64,000 bases of DNA, taken from Candidatus Roseilinea mizusawaensis (GTDB taxonomy: Bacteria > Chloroflexota > Anaerolineae > J036 > Brachytrichaceae). Positions 51,434 through 62,504 of the stretch are shown one piece after another. Position numbers and translations under genes: made by a program. The notes beneath the pieces were generated by a model. The model worked only from the letters and a program-made list of their open reading frames with translations. It made no database searches and was not told the origin of the DNA. The stretch is taken from contig JAEANN010000001.1 of NCBI GenBank assembly GCA_016841965.1, forward strand, positions 62,001-126,000, given 5' to 3'. Each line of letters begins with the position of its first letter. Position 1 is the first letter of the stretch.

Positions 51434-53998
51434 GTGGCAGATAAACTTCAGCGCTTTACACAGCGCGCCAGGCGCGTCCTGACCCTCGCACAAGAAGAGG
51501 CCGAACGCCTATCGCACAACTACATTGGCACAGAGCATCTGCTTCTGGGCTTGGTCAAAGAGGAAAATGGCGTCGCCGGGCGCGTGCTGCGCGAGCTGGG
51601 GGCCAAGCCCGACCGGGTTGCAGAAATGGTCGAGCGCATGACCGGCGCCGGACGCCGCGCGGCTGCCGGCAAATTGGACCTGACACCGCGCACCAAGCAG
51701 GTCATCGAGTTTGCCGTGGACGAAGCACGCAAGCTTGGCCACAGCTATATCGGCACCGAACACCTGCTGTTGGGCTTGATCCGGCAGGGCGATGGCGTCG
51801 CGATCGATGTGCTGCGCCAACTTGGTCTGACACCCGATCGCATTCGTCGAGAAACCCTGCGCGCCGTGCAACAGGAACAGCCAGAATCCGGCAAGCCTGC
51901 TGCTGCGCCCTCCATTGTCAAGAAGGAACGCCCCAAAACCCCGGCTCTGGATCAACTGGCCACCGACCTGACAGCGCTGGCCGAGCAGGGCAAGCTCGAC
52001 CCGGTGATTGGCCGCCAGACAGAGATCGAGCGCGTGATTCAGATTCTGTCGCGCCGCACCAAGAATAACCCGGCCTTGATCGGCGAACCGGGTGTGGGCA
52101 AGACGGCCATCGTTGAAGGCTTGGCCCAACGCATTGTCGAAGGCCAGACGCCAGAACCGCTGCTGAACAAGCGCGTGATGCAACTCGACGTCGGCTCGCT
52201 GGTCGCCGGCACCATGTACCGCGGCCAGTTCGAGGAGCGGCTGAAAAAGGTGATCGAGGAAGTCAAGTCCAGCGACACCATCCTATTCATCGACGAGTTG
52301 CACATGCTGGTCGGCGCGGGGTCGGCCGGCAGCAGCGTGGACGCGGCCAACATTCTGAAGCCGGCGCTGGCGCGGGGTGAGTTGCAGTGCATCGGGGCAA
52401 CGACACTCAACGAATACCGCAAGTATGTGGAGAGCGACGCCGCCCTGGAGCGCCGCTTCCAGCCGGTTTACGTCGAAGAGCCGACGCCAGATATGGCGAC
52501 CGAGATTCTGTTCGGCATCCGCTCGGCCTACGAAGCGCATCACAAACTGCGCATCTCCGACGAGGCTGTGAGGGCAGCGATCGCGCTGTCATCGCGCTAT
52601 GTGTCGGATCGTTTCCTGCCGGACAAAGCCATCGACCTGATCGACGAAACCGCCGCTCGCGTGCGCATGTACAAGTCGCCGCAATCGGTCAATCTGCAAA
52701 AGGCCTTCCGAGAGCTGCGCGAAGTGCAAAAAGAGCGCGCCCTGGCAATGGAACAATCGCGCTATGACGACGCGGCGGCGCTGCGCGAACGCGAACGCGA
52801 GGCGATGGAGCAGATCGAATCGCTACGCTCGAACTTCGACCCGAACACAGACGGACCCGTCGTCGGCCCTGAGGACATCGCCGAGGTTGTCTCGATGTGG
52901 ACCGGCATCCCGACCACCCGCATCGCCAGCAAAGAGAGTGAGCGGCTGGTGAACCTGGAGAATCATCTGCGCGAGCGCATCATCGGCCAGGACGAAGCGA
53001 TCAGCGTGATCAGCAAAGCGGTGCGCCGGTCGCGCGTAGGATTGAAAGATCCCAAACGTCCGATGGGATCGTTTATCTTCCTGGGCCCCACCGGCGTCGG
53101 CAAGACCGAATTGACAAAGGCATTGGCCGAATTCCTGTTCGGCAGCGAGGACGCGCTGTTGGTGCTGGACATGAGCGAGTTCATGGAGCGGCATACCGTC
53201 AGCCGGCTGGTGGGCGCGCCGCCCGGCTATGTCGGCTACGATGATGCCGGCCAGTTGACCGAAACCGTGCGCCGCCGACCTTATACCATCGTGGTGTTCG
53301 ACGAAATCGAGAAAGCGCATCCCGAAGTGTTCAACATGCTGTTGCAGATCATGGAAGAAGGCCGGCTCAGCGACGCGCGCGGCCACAAAGTCGATTTCCG
53401 CAACACCTGCATCATCATGACCAGCAATGTCGGCGCAGAAATGATCAAGCGCGAGTCCAAGCTTGGCTTCGCGGTAACAAAGGAAGAGGTCAAAGACGCC
53501 GAGCGACAGTTTGCCGAGATCAAGGACAAACTGATGAATCAGCTTAAGCGCCTGTTCCGGCCAGAATTCCTCAACCGCGTCGACGCGACTATTGTCTTCC
53601 GCCCGCTGAGCCGTGAAGACATCAGCCAGATTGTGACGTTAGAACTCAACAAAGTCCAGAAACGGTTGGCCGATCACAACGTCAGGCTGGAGGTCACCGA
53701 CGCTGCCAAGGGATATCTGGCCGAAAAGGGCTATGACTCTGAATATGGCGCACGCCCCCTGCGCCGGGTGATCCAGTCTGAAGTCGAAGACGTGTTGTCA
53801 GACGGCCTGCTGTCAGGCCGATTCCACGACAACTGCAAAATTCTGATTGGCCTGCAGGAAGGCAAGCTGGACTTCGTGATGGTCGAGGAGTTGCAGGGTT
53901 CCACAGAGAATGTGGAGATCACGCCGGTTGGGGTCAACGAATCTGAGGTCGGCTCCGATGCCAGGCCGGATGCCCCGCTGTTCCAAACAGTGACCTGA
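51434..53998 (+). CDS. clpC: ClpC AAA+ unfoldase
   Basis: An 854-residue chaperone that feeds proteins to ClpP. Order: Clp-N repeat domain (1-145), first AAA+ domain with Walker A GEPGVGKT (Lys223), UVR-like middle domain (about 420-470), second AAA+ domain with GPTGVGKT (Lys557) and a C-terminal D2-small domain. The start is GTG 51434 with AAGGAG 8 bp upstream. No ctsR, mcsA, mcsB or CIRCE element is visible nearby. Confidence 0.97.
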   Translation: MADKLQRFTQRARRVLTLAQEEAERLSHNYIGTEHLLLGLVKEENGVAGRVLRELGAKPDRVAEMVERMTGAGRRAAAGKLDLTPRTKQVIEFAVDEARKLGHSYIGTEHLLLGLIRQGDGVAIDVLRQLGLTPDRIRRETLRAVQQEQPESGKPAAAPSIVKKERPKTPALDQLATDLTALAEQGKLDPVIGRQTEIERVIQILSRRTKNNPALIGEPGVGKTAIVEGLAQRIVEGQTPEPLLNKRVMQLDVGSLVAGTMYRGQFEERLKKVIEEVKSSDTILFIDELHMLVGAGSAGSSVDAANILKPALARGELQCIGATTLNEYRKYVESDAALERRFQPVYVEEPTPDMATEILFGIRSAYEAHHKLRISDEAVRAAIALSSRYVSDRFLPDKAIDLIDETAARVRMYKSPQSVNLQKAFRELREVQKERALAMEQSRYDDAAALREREREAMEQIESLRSNFDPNTDGPVVGPEDIAEVVSMWTGIPTTRIASKESERLVNLENHLRERIIGQDEAISVISKAVRRSRVGLKDPKRPMGSFIFLGPTGVGKTELTKALAEFLFGSEDALLVLDMSEFMERHTVSRLVGAPPGYVGYDDAGQLTETVRRRPYTIVVFDEIEKAHPEVFNMLLQIMEEGRLSDARGHKVDFRNTCIIMTSNVGAEMIKRESKLGFAVTKEEVKDAERQFAEIKDKLMNQLKRLFRPEFLNRVDATIVFRPLSREDISQIVTLELNKVQKRLADHNVRLEVTDAAKGYLAEKGYDSEYGARPLRRVIQSEVEDVLSDGLLSGRFHDNCKILIGLQEGKLDFVMVEELQGSTENVEITPVGVNESEVGSDARPDAPLFQTVT

Positions 53999-54018
53999 CG
54001 GGCTGCGTATGACTGCTT

Positions 54019-54057
54019 GAAACTTCCAAAGTTGCTTGAAGCAACTTTGGAAGTTTC
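54019..54057. terminator. Strong intrinsic terminator between clpC and E2 genes
   Basis: A perfect 17-bp inverted repeat (54019-54035 and 54041-54057) with a 5-bp loop follows the clpC stop and is followed by CTTTTCC. The symmetry would let it serve both convergent genes. Confidence 0.8.
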
Positions 54058-54116
54058 CTTTTCCAGCGCTCATGCTGCGCCGGCTTCGACGCGATCAGCC
54101 GGCCCGCGCTCTCCTC

Positions 54117-55484
54117 TCACACCAGCAGCGCAAAGGGCCGCTCGATCAACGTCTTGAGCCGCTGTAGGAAGCGGGCTGCCGGCGCGCCATCGACCACGCG
54201 ATGGTCGAAGGTCAGGCTGAGCGTCATCATTTGCCGGATGGCGACCTGATCACCCAGCGCCACCGGCTTGGCCGAAATGCGCCCCACCCCCAAAATAGCG
54301 GCCTCGGGCAGATTGAGAATGGGCGTGAAGGCGTCGATTTCATACATACCCAAGTTGGTGATGGTGAAAGTCCCGCCTGAGATATCTTCGCCGGCGAGCC
54401 GGCCGGCTACAGCGCGGGCAATCAGATCCTTCAATTCACGATGCACCTGCGCAAGCGGTTTGGCCCCACAGTCGCGCAAGACCGGCACATACAGGCCGCG
54501 CTCGGTGTCCACCGCAACGCCGATATCAATCGCGTCGCGCAGCAGCAGGCGTGGCACGCCGGCCGATTCATCCCAGGCAGCATTCAAGCGCGGGTGTTCT
54601 TTCAGCGCCCGCGCGGCCATGGCGACCAGCAGCGCGTTGTACGAAACTTTTTCGCCCAGCTCGGCGCTGAGCTGTTCGCGCGCGCTTACCAGGCCGGTTG
54701 CATCGGCCTCGGTGGTCAGGGTCACATGCGGCGCCGTGCGCGCATTTTCGGCCAGGCGCTGGGCAGTGACGCGCCGGGCCGGCGACAGGACTTCGTAGCG
54801 CGGCGAGGACAGGGGGCGATCGGGCGCTTGCGCCTGCGCGGCGCGTTGCACGTCTTCGCGAGTGACGCGACCATGCGGGCCGCTGCCGACCAGCGCACTC
54901 AGATCGATGCCGAGATCGGCAGCCATACGCTGCGCCACCGGCGTTGCCTGGGCGGGCGCTGACGATGCAGCGCGATCAGCCTGTTGCGACGCAGCCAGCA
55001 CATCGCGCCCGACAATCACACCGCCCGGCGCTGTGCCAGACACACGCGCCAAATCCACATTCCGTTCGCGCGCCAGCGCCCGCGCGCGTGGAGAAGCCAA
55101 CACTGATCCTGGATTTGTAATTAGGGATTTTGGATTGGGGATTGGCGATTCGCCACCCGCTTCTGGCGCCTGTTGAGCCGCATTTGTGGTCTGTTGTCTG
55201 ATGTCTGTGATCTGTGGTCTGTCGTCTGTACTCTGCGGTCTGTCGTCTGCGATCTGTTCACCGATTCTCGCCACCGGCGTCAGACAGGGAATCGGCTGGT
55301 CGAGCGGAACAAGGATTTCAGCCAGCACACCTTCAGCCGGCGACTCGAACTCTAGCGTCGATTTCTCGGTCTCAAAGGTGAACAGCAACTCTCCTTTGCA
55401 GACGTACTGGCCGGGTTGTTTGTGCCATTGAATGATGACGCCCTCGGTCATCGTCAGGCCAACTTTGGGCATTAGAACGTCCAT
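54117..55484 (-). CDS. pdhC: 2-oxo acid dehydrogenase E2 acyltransferase with two peripheral-subunit-binding domains
   Basis: A 455-residue core of a pyruvate/2-oxo acid dehydrogenase complex. Order: one lipoyl domain (1-76, lipoyl-lysine 41 in ETEKSTLE), a repeat-encoded linker (about 78-127), two E3/E1-binding domains (about 129-165, ASPRARALARE, and 180-217, ATPVAQRMAADLGIDL), and the catalytic domain with DHRVVDG (His428). Two binding domains are unusual; most E2s have one. ATG 55484 starts 1 bp after the caspase stop. E1 alpha lies 10 kb away. Confidence 0.93.
   Translation of the reverse strand: MDVLMPKVGLTMTEGVIIQWHKQPGQYVCKGELLFTFETEKSTLEFESPAEGVLAEILVPLDQPIPCLTPVARIGEQIADDRPQSTDDRPQITDIRQQTTNAAQQAPEAGGESPIPNPKSLITNPGSVLASPRARALARERNVDLARVSGTAPGGVIVGRDVLAASQQADRAASSAPAQATPVAQRMAADLGIDLSALVGSGPHGRVTREDVQRAAQAQAPDRPLSSPRYEVLSPARRVTAQRLAENARTAPHVTLTTEADATGLVSAREQLSAELGEKVSYNALLVAMAARALKEHPRLNAAWDESAGVPRLLLRDAIDIGVAVDTERGLYVPVLRDCGAKPLAQVHRELKDLIARAVAGRLAGEDISGGTFTITNLGMYEIDAFTPILNLPEAAILGVGRISAKPVALGDQVAIRQMMTLSLTFDHRVVDGAPAARFLQRLKTLIERPFALLV
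55111..55152. repeat. Heptamer array 1 in E2 linker
   Basis: Six 7-bp units (GGATTTG, TAATTAG, GGATTTT, GGATTGG, GGATTGG, CGATTCG) in the linker before the first binding domain. Confidence 0.85.
55185..55254. repeat. Heptamer array 2 in E2 linker
   Basis: Ten 7-bp units of TGNNNTC type (TGTGGTC, TGTTGTC, TGATGTC, TGTGATC and so on). They encode the Asp/Arg/Pro/Gln/Thr-rich linker after the lipoyl domain. Confidence 0.95.
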
Positions 55485-55485
55485 G

Positions 55486-56580
55486 TCAGATTTCACCAGG
55501 GTATTCTTTGCGCAGCCGGCGCACAAGATAAGCCAGCCGGCCGTTGCGGCGCAAATACTCGATCAGATTGAGCGCGGCATATTGAATGGTCGCGCGCCGG
55601 CCAATCCCCACCGTGTCGAGACTGATCCGCAGCTTGATGCCGTCATTCTCCAACTCCTGCTCGATGTCGGCACACAACACATCCAGGTCGTCGAGCGTTT
55701 TGTGCGCCACCAGAAACTCGCGCAGGGCGGCGCGATCGACGCTGGTGTTCAGCGGCGTTAAAGCCGGCGCAGGCGCAAGCGACTTGTCGCCGCCCATCAA
55801 CAACACGACTGGGAAGTTTGCGTCCACATCCTGCGCTTTGAAGATCGGATGCTGCCGGCGATGGTAACGGGCCGGCACCTGCTCCATCACATATTCGGCC
55901 AGATCGAAGATGCGCACCGTGCCATCGCCGCGATGGCGCGCCTTGCCGTCAATGGCCTCGAGCAGGCACTGGGTGAACAGGCTGTTGCGGGCGTTGGGCA
56001 ACACATACGACAGCTCAACTGATTTGGAGGAGGCCAGGATCACCCGACCTTCGCCCTGCCGCAACTCGTCGTACAGGTCATCGGTGGGGTTGCCTTTAAC
56101 GGTCTCCACTTGCGGCGCGAGGGCGTCTTTGGCCTCGCCAGTTCCGCCAGAGTGGCAGGCATCGAGAATGACGACCAGCCGGCCGGCATGGATAGCGCGC
56201 AACGCCTCCGTCAACTCATCACTGCGGATGGCGGTGTCCTTCAGTGCGTCGGCCTTCGTGTTGTACGGCAGCAGATAGTTGACTGTTGCCCCGCCTTCGC
56301 TGACACGCCCGCCATGCCCGCTGAAAAAGACCACCGCTGTGCTCTCATCGGTGGTTTGCTCGGCCAGCCACTTCAACCCGTCGAGGATGGCCGCTTTGGT
56401 GGCTTGCTCGTCAAGCAGCAGGCGAACGTGCTCTGCGACATAGCCGGCGCGATCGGGCCGCTTCAGCATATCTGCCACATCAGCCGCATCGTTCAGCACG
56501 GTGAAGGGTAGAGGCCGGATGTGCGGATAGCTTGCCACACCGATCACCAGCGCATATCCGTGAGTGAATTTATCTGGCAT
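55486..56580 (-). CDS. Caspase-like (C14) protease with putative C-terminal effector-associated domain
   Basis: A 364-residue protein. The caspase fold occupies residues 1-250 with the catalytic His89 in FFSGHGG and Cys142 in LDACHSGG. After a Pro/Ala linker, residues about 285-364 (LREFLVAHKTLDDLDVLCAD and later ALNLIEYLRRNGRLAYLV) resemble the small helical death-like/effector-associated domains found in bacterial conflict systems. These recruit partners carrying the same domain; none is in the window. ATG 56580 has TATAAT 7 bp upstream, a leaderless layout. It is transcribed toward the E2 gene, only 1 bp apart. Confidence 0.88.
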   Translation of the reverse strand: MPDKFTHGYALVIGVASYPHIRPLPFTVLNDAADVADMLKRPDRAGYVAEHVRLLLDEQATKAAILDGLKWLAEQTTDESTAVVFFSGHGGRVSEGGATVNYLLPYNTKADALKDTAIRSDELTEALRAIHAGRLVVILDACHSGGTGEAKDALAPQVETVKGNPTDDLYDELRQGEGRVILASSKSVELSYVLPNARNSLFTQCLLEAIDGKARHRGDGTVRIFDLAEYVMEQVPARYHRRQHPIFKAQDVDANFPVVLLMGGDKSLAPAPALTPLNTSVDRAALREFLVAHKTLDDLDVLCADIEQELENDGIKLRISLDTVGIGRRATIQYAALNLIEYLRRNGRLAYLVRRLRKEYPGEI

Positions 56581-56587
56581 TGTCAGG

Positions 56588-56593
56588 ATTATA
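56588..56593 (-). promoter_or_regulatory. -10-like box of the caspase gene, leaderless type
   Basis: TATAAT on the minus strand, 7 bp before ATG 56580, within the 65-bp divergent gap. Confidence 0.45.
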
Positions 56594-56632
56594 GTTGGGC
56601 GGGCCGACAAATTTCCGGGTCGCCGGCTGCCC

Positions 56633-56638
56633 TACAAT
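56633..56638 (+). promoter_or_regulatory. -10-like box of the M1 peptidase gene, leaderless type
   Basis: TACAAT ends 7 bp before ATG 56646. Confidence 0.45.
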
Positions 56639-56645
56639 ACCGCGC

Positions 56646-58184
56646 ATGTCGAGCCGAATCGTCAAATGCTGTGCTGCGCTGCGTGCGTTTGTGCTATGCA
56701 GCCTGGTGTTGCTCATTGCGCCGGCCTGTACGCGCACGGGCGCATCGGGCGCGCCAATTCAGTTTCGCCCGACAATCGAACCACAAGCCGACGCAGGGCC
56801 GGCCCAACTGGTCGCCCCGGCGTTGATGGTGCTCGACGAGCCGCCCGACCGGCCGCTGTACACGCTGAATGTCACGCTGGACTACGACAACGGCACAGTG
56901 CACACCCAGGAAAAGATCGAGTTTCGCAACCCCACCGGCCTCGCCATTACCGAGATCAAGTTCAACGTGCCGCCTGCGCGGCGGGCCGGCGCAATCGATG
57001 TGCGCGACGCGCGCATCTTCGGGCAAGCCCAGCCGCTGACGTTTGAAGTGACCAACACGGTGTTGTCTGTGCAGTTGCCGGCGCCATTGCCGGCCGGGGC
57101 CGGCATCGCACTGGCCTTCGACTATGTGCTGAAGATTCCGTTGCAGGAGGTCACCCTCGGCATCGGCGGAGACGATTCGTCACGCGGGCCGTACAGCCTG
57201 ACCGCCGGCCACTGGTACATCCTCCTTGCGCCGTGGGAAAACGGCGACTGGTACACGCCGGGATACGTGCCGGTCGGCGACAACTACGTGTCCGAGGTGG
57301 CAGACTACACAGTGAATATCCTCGCGCCCGAAGGCATCATCATCGCCGGCGCCGGCGAAGAAGCGCGCGAAGGCCGGCTGTGGCGCTACTCGCTGCCCAT
57401 GGCGCGTGTGTTTGCCTTCGGCGCCAGTCCCGTCTACCAGATTGATCAGATCGAGCAAGACGGCATCACCTACATCCACTACACCTACCCGGAGCATCGC
57501 AAGTTCACAGAGGCGGTGTTGTACACCGCCGCGCGCGCGGTTGCGCTGTACTCCGAGTTATATGGGCCGTATCCATACCGCACACTGCGGATTGTCGAGA
57601 CCGGGCGCTCACAGGGTCAGGAGTACAGCGGCATGATCGGCATCGGCACAACACTATACGACGGCTACGCCGGCCGCGGCTCACGACACGATCTGATCGC
57701 CACCACAGCCCACGAAGTCGCGCACCAGTGGTGGTTTCACCGTGTCGGCAACGATCAGATCCGCTCGCCCTGGCTGGATGAGTCGCTGGCGCGCATGAGC
57801 GAATTGCGCTTCTATCAGCACTACTACCCGCGCGACGCCGACTGGTGGTATCAGCGCTACATCAGCGCAAACCGGCCGCGCGGCAGCATCGACCTGCCCC
57901 TTTCAGCTTACCCCGACGGGCGGGCATACATCATCGCAGTCTATCAACGTGGCTTGATGTTCCTCAACGACACACGCAAGCGTATTGGCCCCGAAACGTT
58001 CGACGCGGCGCTGCGCGACTACAGCGAGGCAATGGCCTACAAGATGGCCACGCCGAATGATTTTTTCGACGCGCTCGCCCGGCACACCGCAGAAGACCTG
58101 ACAGACCTGGTGAGCGGTTACTTTGCCTCGGCAGTTGTGCTGCCTTGTCGGATCAGCGGCAACGCGGTGGGATGCCGGCGCTGA
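56646..58184 (+). CDS. M1-family-like metallopeptidase lipoprotein
   Basis: A 512-residue secreted lipoprotein. The first 28 residues form a signal peptide ending in the lipobox-like IAPAC. The zinc site is HEVAHQWWFHRVGND with a Glu ligand in WLDESLARMSE. The substrate loop GxMEN of M1 peptidases is replaced by SGMIGIG. The C-terminal ERAP-like domain of full M1 enzymes is missing, so this is a short form. Divergent from the caspase gene. Confidence 0.88.
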   Translation: MSSRIVKCCAALRAFVLCSLVLLIAPACTRTGASGAPIQFRPTIEPQADAGPAQLVAPALMVLDEPPDRPLYTLNVTLDYDNGTVHTQEKIEFRNPTGLAITEIKFNVPPARRAGAIDVRDARIFGQAQPLTFEVTNTVLSVQLPAPLPAGAGIALAFDYVLKIPLQEVTLGIGGDDSSRGPYSLTAGHWYILLAPWENGDWYTPGYVPVGDNYVSEVADYTVNILAPEGIIIAGAGEEAREGRLWRYSLPMARVFAFGASPVYQIDQIEQDGITYIHYTYPEHRKFTEAVLYTAARAVALYSELYGPYPYRTLRIVETGRSQGQEYSGMIGIGTTLYDGYAGRGSRHDLIATTAHEVAHQWWFHRVGNDQIRSPWLDESLARMSELRFYQHYYPRDADWWYQRYISANRPRGSIDLPLSAYPDGRAYIIAVYQRGLMFLNDTRKRIGPETFDAALRDYSEAMAYKMATPNDFFDALARHTAEDLTDLVSGYFASAVVLPCRISGNAVGCRR

Positions 58185-58340
58185 CCGGCAATGATGCCTG
58201 CGCCCCAGTTCGCACATCGATCCAGATCAACCGGTTACCCGTAGATAGAACGCCTATGCCCAAGCCATGTTATCGTTGGACTTAATGTGCTTAAACTCGC
58301 GTGACGCAGGGGCATCAAACTTTGATCTATAGGCCGTTGC

Positions 58341-58368
58341 TTGACTTGGGATGCTGCGACACTACACT
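58341..58368 (+). promoter_or_regulatory. Sigma-70-type promoter of the iron ABC operon
   Basis: TTGACT (58341-58346), 16-bp spacer, TACACT (58363-58368). A small GC-rich inverted repeat (GGCGG/CCGCC) lies just downstream. No clear Fur box. Confidence 0.5.
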
Positions 58369-58440
58369 TGCAGTCTGCTTGGCGGCAGTTCCCGCCGCCA
58401 TCAGATCTGTGTAGTGAGCTAAGTAGAGGTTGTGTTGAAA

Positions 58441-59538
58441 ATGAAGACTCCATGTCATCTTGCCTATAGATTGATCGCGACGACAGCAGTCGCCGCGACT
58501 GCTGTCACTGCATGCAGCCCCACACCGGCGCGTCCCGAAGCGGGTGGCGCTACCCCATCGCCCGGCGCTGCATCCACGCCGGCCCTGCAGAACAGCAAGC
58601 CGGCGGGCAACATCGTCGTGTATACCTCACGGGCCGAGGCGCTGTTCAAACCTGTCATCGCCGCTTTTAACGAGGAGTACCCGGATATCAGCGTCACCCT
58701 CCTGACCGGCCAGGCCACCGAACTAGCCGCCCGGCTGCTCGAAGAGCGCAACACCCCCAAGGCCGATGTGTATATCAGCACCGACATGCTCAACATGCTG
58801 AGCCTGGCAGACGAGGGCGTGTTCGAGCCGAACCCATCGCCCGCCGTGATGTCAGTCCCTGCTGAATTCCGGGGAGAGGATGCATCGTGGGTGGCGCTCA
58901 CATTGCGGCTGCGCGTCATCATGTACAACACCAATCTGGTTCAGCCGGATGAGCTGCCGCAGTCTGTGCTCGATCTGACAGACGCAAAGTGGAAAGGCCA
59001 GGTTGGGTCGTCGAACAGCACGAACGGCTCGATGGTTGCACATTTGACCGTGCTGCGTGAGCAATTGGGCGACGCACAAACCGAGGCGTTCATCAAAGGG
59101 CTGGTGGCGAATGAAACTCAGTTCTTTGGCGGGCACACCGATGTGCGCAAAGCGGTCGGGGCCGGCGAACTGAAGCTTGGGCTGGTGAACCACTACTACT
59201 ATCATTTGTCCAAAGCGGAAGGCGCGCCGGTCGGGATCGTTTATCCCGATCAAGGAGACGGACAGATGGGGATGGCGCTGAACACCACCAACGCCGCCGT
59301 CGTAAAAGGCGCGCCCCATGCGGACCTGGCGCGCTTGTTCATCGACTTCATGTTGTCGCCGCGCGGTCAGCAGGTTTACGCCGAGCGCAACTTCGAGTAC
59401 CCCATCGTGCCGGGGATACCCCTGGCAGAAGGCGTGCCGGCGCGCGATCAGTTCAAGCTTTCGACGGTGTCTTTGAAGAGCATCTACGATCAACTGGCGC
59501 AGACCAAAGCGCTGGCGCAGGCGGCCGGCCTGCCGTAA
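58441..59538 (+). CDS. Ferric-iron ABC transporter substrate-binding lipoprotein
   Basis: A 365-residue lipoprotein (lipobox VTAC near residue 25) of the Fbp/FutA family. The signature [20 protein letters not shown] and the Tyr cluster NHYYYHLS, which usually binds Fe3+, are visible. It heads a three-gene operon with a permease and an ATPase. ATG 58441 is preferred over GTG 58432 because the GAGG-type site is correctly spaced. Confidence 0.9.
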   Translation: MKTPCHLAYRLIATTAVAATAVTACSPTPARPEAGGATPSPGAASTPALQNSKPAGNIVVYTSRAEALFKPVIAAFNEEYPDISVTLLTGQATELAARLLEERNTPKADVYISTDMLNMLSLADEGVFEPNPSPAVMSVPAEFRGEDASWVALTLRLRVIMYNTNLVQPDELPQSVLDLTDAKWKGQVGSSNSTNGSMVAHLTVLREQLGDAQTEAFIKGLVANETQFFGGHTDVRKAVGAGELKLGLVNHYYYHLSKAEGAPVGIVYPDQGDGQMGMALNTTNAAVVKGAPHADLARLFIDFMLSPRGQQVYAERNFEYPIVPGIPLAEGVPARDQFKLSTVSLKSIYDQLAQTKALAQAAGLP

Positions 59539-59557
59539 TTGAACCCGGCGCCACACC

Positions 59558-61257
59558 ATGCACATTGACCATCCCGTCTCCTTCTTCGGAATTCGTAAGG
59601 TTGCGCGGCCGGCGATAGACAATCGCCGGCCGGCAATCGCAGGCCGTTTTCCAATCGCCCTCATGCTCACGGCAATCGGCGTGTCGCTGGCCGCCGCCGT
59701 GCCGCTGGGCTATGTGCTGGTGCGCGCCTCGGCTGCGCCGCTGGAATTGTGGGGCCGACTATGGAACGCTCAGGCGCCGATGTTGCTGGTCAACACGATC
59801 GCGCTCGTGGTTGCCACAGCTTGTTGCGCCTCGGCCCTGGGGGTGGCTCTGGCCTGGATCGTCGAACGCACCGATCTACCGGGCCGTTCGGTGTGGCGCT
59901 GGGTGCTGGCGCTGCCGCTGGCAATACCGGCCTATGTCGCGGCCACCTGCGCGCTGTTGGTGTTACGCCGGGGTGGTTTGGCCGATCAATTCTTGAGCAG
60001 CCTGTTCCATGTCGGGCCGGGGCAAATCCCTTTGCCCAGCCTGTACAACCTGGGCGGCGCAACAGCCATCATCAGCCTGTCGGTTTTTCCTTACGTCTAT
60101 CTGCCGGTTGCAGCAGCCATTCGCTCGATGAACCGCAGCTATGAGGAAGCAGCACGGATGTCTGGCCTGGGCGCGTGGGCCACGTTCCGCGCGGTGACGT
60201 TGCCGCTGATTCTGCCGGCGGTGCTGGGCGGCGCGTTGCTGGTCAGCCTGTATGCGTTGTCCGATTTCGGCACAGTGGCCCTGTTGCGCTACCCAACCTT
60301 CACAACCGCCATTTATAACCAGTTCACCGGCCAGATCGACCGATCGGCTGCGGCCATCCTCAGCACAGCTCTGGTAGCCCTCACTTTGCCCTTGTTGGCG
60401 GGCGAGACCTGGTTGAACGCGCGCCGTAATCGCGCGGCGCGGGCATCGGCATGGAAGCCGCACACGCCGCTCAAGCTTGGGCGCTGGCGCTGGATCGCCT
60501 TTGCGGGTGTGATGGGAGCGGCGCTCTTGTCGGTCGGGCTGCGCGTGTTGGTGTTAGCCGGCTTGACTGCCCAGGGGCTGCTCTTCCCTACCGACGTGGA
60601 TCGCATCTGGAGCGTGGGCGGCGAAAGCGTGTGGCAACACGGGATGAACAGTTTGCTGGTGGCCGGCGTAGCCGCCACGCTGGCTTCTGTGCTCGCCCTA
60701 GCGCCGACCTACCTGGCAAGCCGTTTTCCACACCGGCTCAGCAGCCTGCTGTTGCATGTGTGCCGCATCTCGTATGCGCTGCCGGGGTTGATCGTGGGTC
60801 TGGGATTCGTGATGCTGTTAAGCCAATGGGCGCCGGGGATTTATGGCACCGTGATCGCGTTGACGCTGGGCTTTGTCTTTCGGCTGCTGCCCTATGCTGT
60901 GTCGGCCGATCATACGGCGCTGTCGGGGGTGCCGCCATCTTTGGAACAAGCTGCCCACGTGATGGGGCGTCGTCCGCTGGCCGCCTTTTGGCGCGTCACG
61001 CTGCCGGCGGCTGCGCCAGGGCTAATGGCCGGATGGGCGCTGGCCTTTATCGCGGCCATGAAAGAATTGCCGACTGCCATCCTGTTGCGCCCACCCGGAT
61101 TCGACACGCTGGCCGTGCGCGTGTGGGCTGCGTCGAGCGAGTCGGTTTACACCCAGGCTGCCCCGCCGGCCTTTTTGCTGGTGGTGCTGACGATGATTCC
61201 TTTGGCGCTTCTGTATTCGCGCGGGTCGTTTGGCCTGACGCGCGTTCTGAGCAAGCA

Positions 61258-61261
<4 letters not shown>
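59558..61261 (+). CDS. Iron ABC transporter permease (tandem fused domain)
   Basis: A 567-residue membrane protein with two homologous permease halves, about 12 helices. The coupling EAA loops are EEAARMSGLGAWATFRAVTL in the first half and EQAAHVMGRRPLAAFWRVTL in the second. It follows the binding protein by 19 bp and overlaps the ATPase start by ATGA. Confidence 0.94.
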
Positions 61262-62307
<1,046 letters not shown>

Positions 62308-62448
62308 TCAGCTCTGACACACTATCCGTTGGCGAAGGAGCCATCTTCGCGCCGCAGAGAGAGCCGCTCGGTCATCTGCAACACCCCCTGGCAGGCGCGG
62401 CTGCGTTCCAACCGCATGAAACAGCCAAACGTAGGACAGGACTAATGA

Positions 62449-62483
62449 ACCACAAAGAATCAAAGAACACCAAGAAACCTTCG
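62449..62483. repeat. Heptamer array after the iron operon
   Basis: Five 7-bp units of the ACCACAA, AGAATCA, AAGAACA, CCAAGAA, ACCTTCG type. Confidence 0.75.
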
Positions 62484-62504
62484 TGGGCCTTGCCTCTTCA
62501 TGGT

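Noticed and set aside
58185-58440. Fur box before the iron transporter
   Set aside because: No 19-bp GATAATGAT-like palindrome seen.
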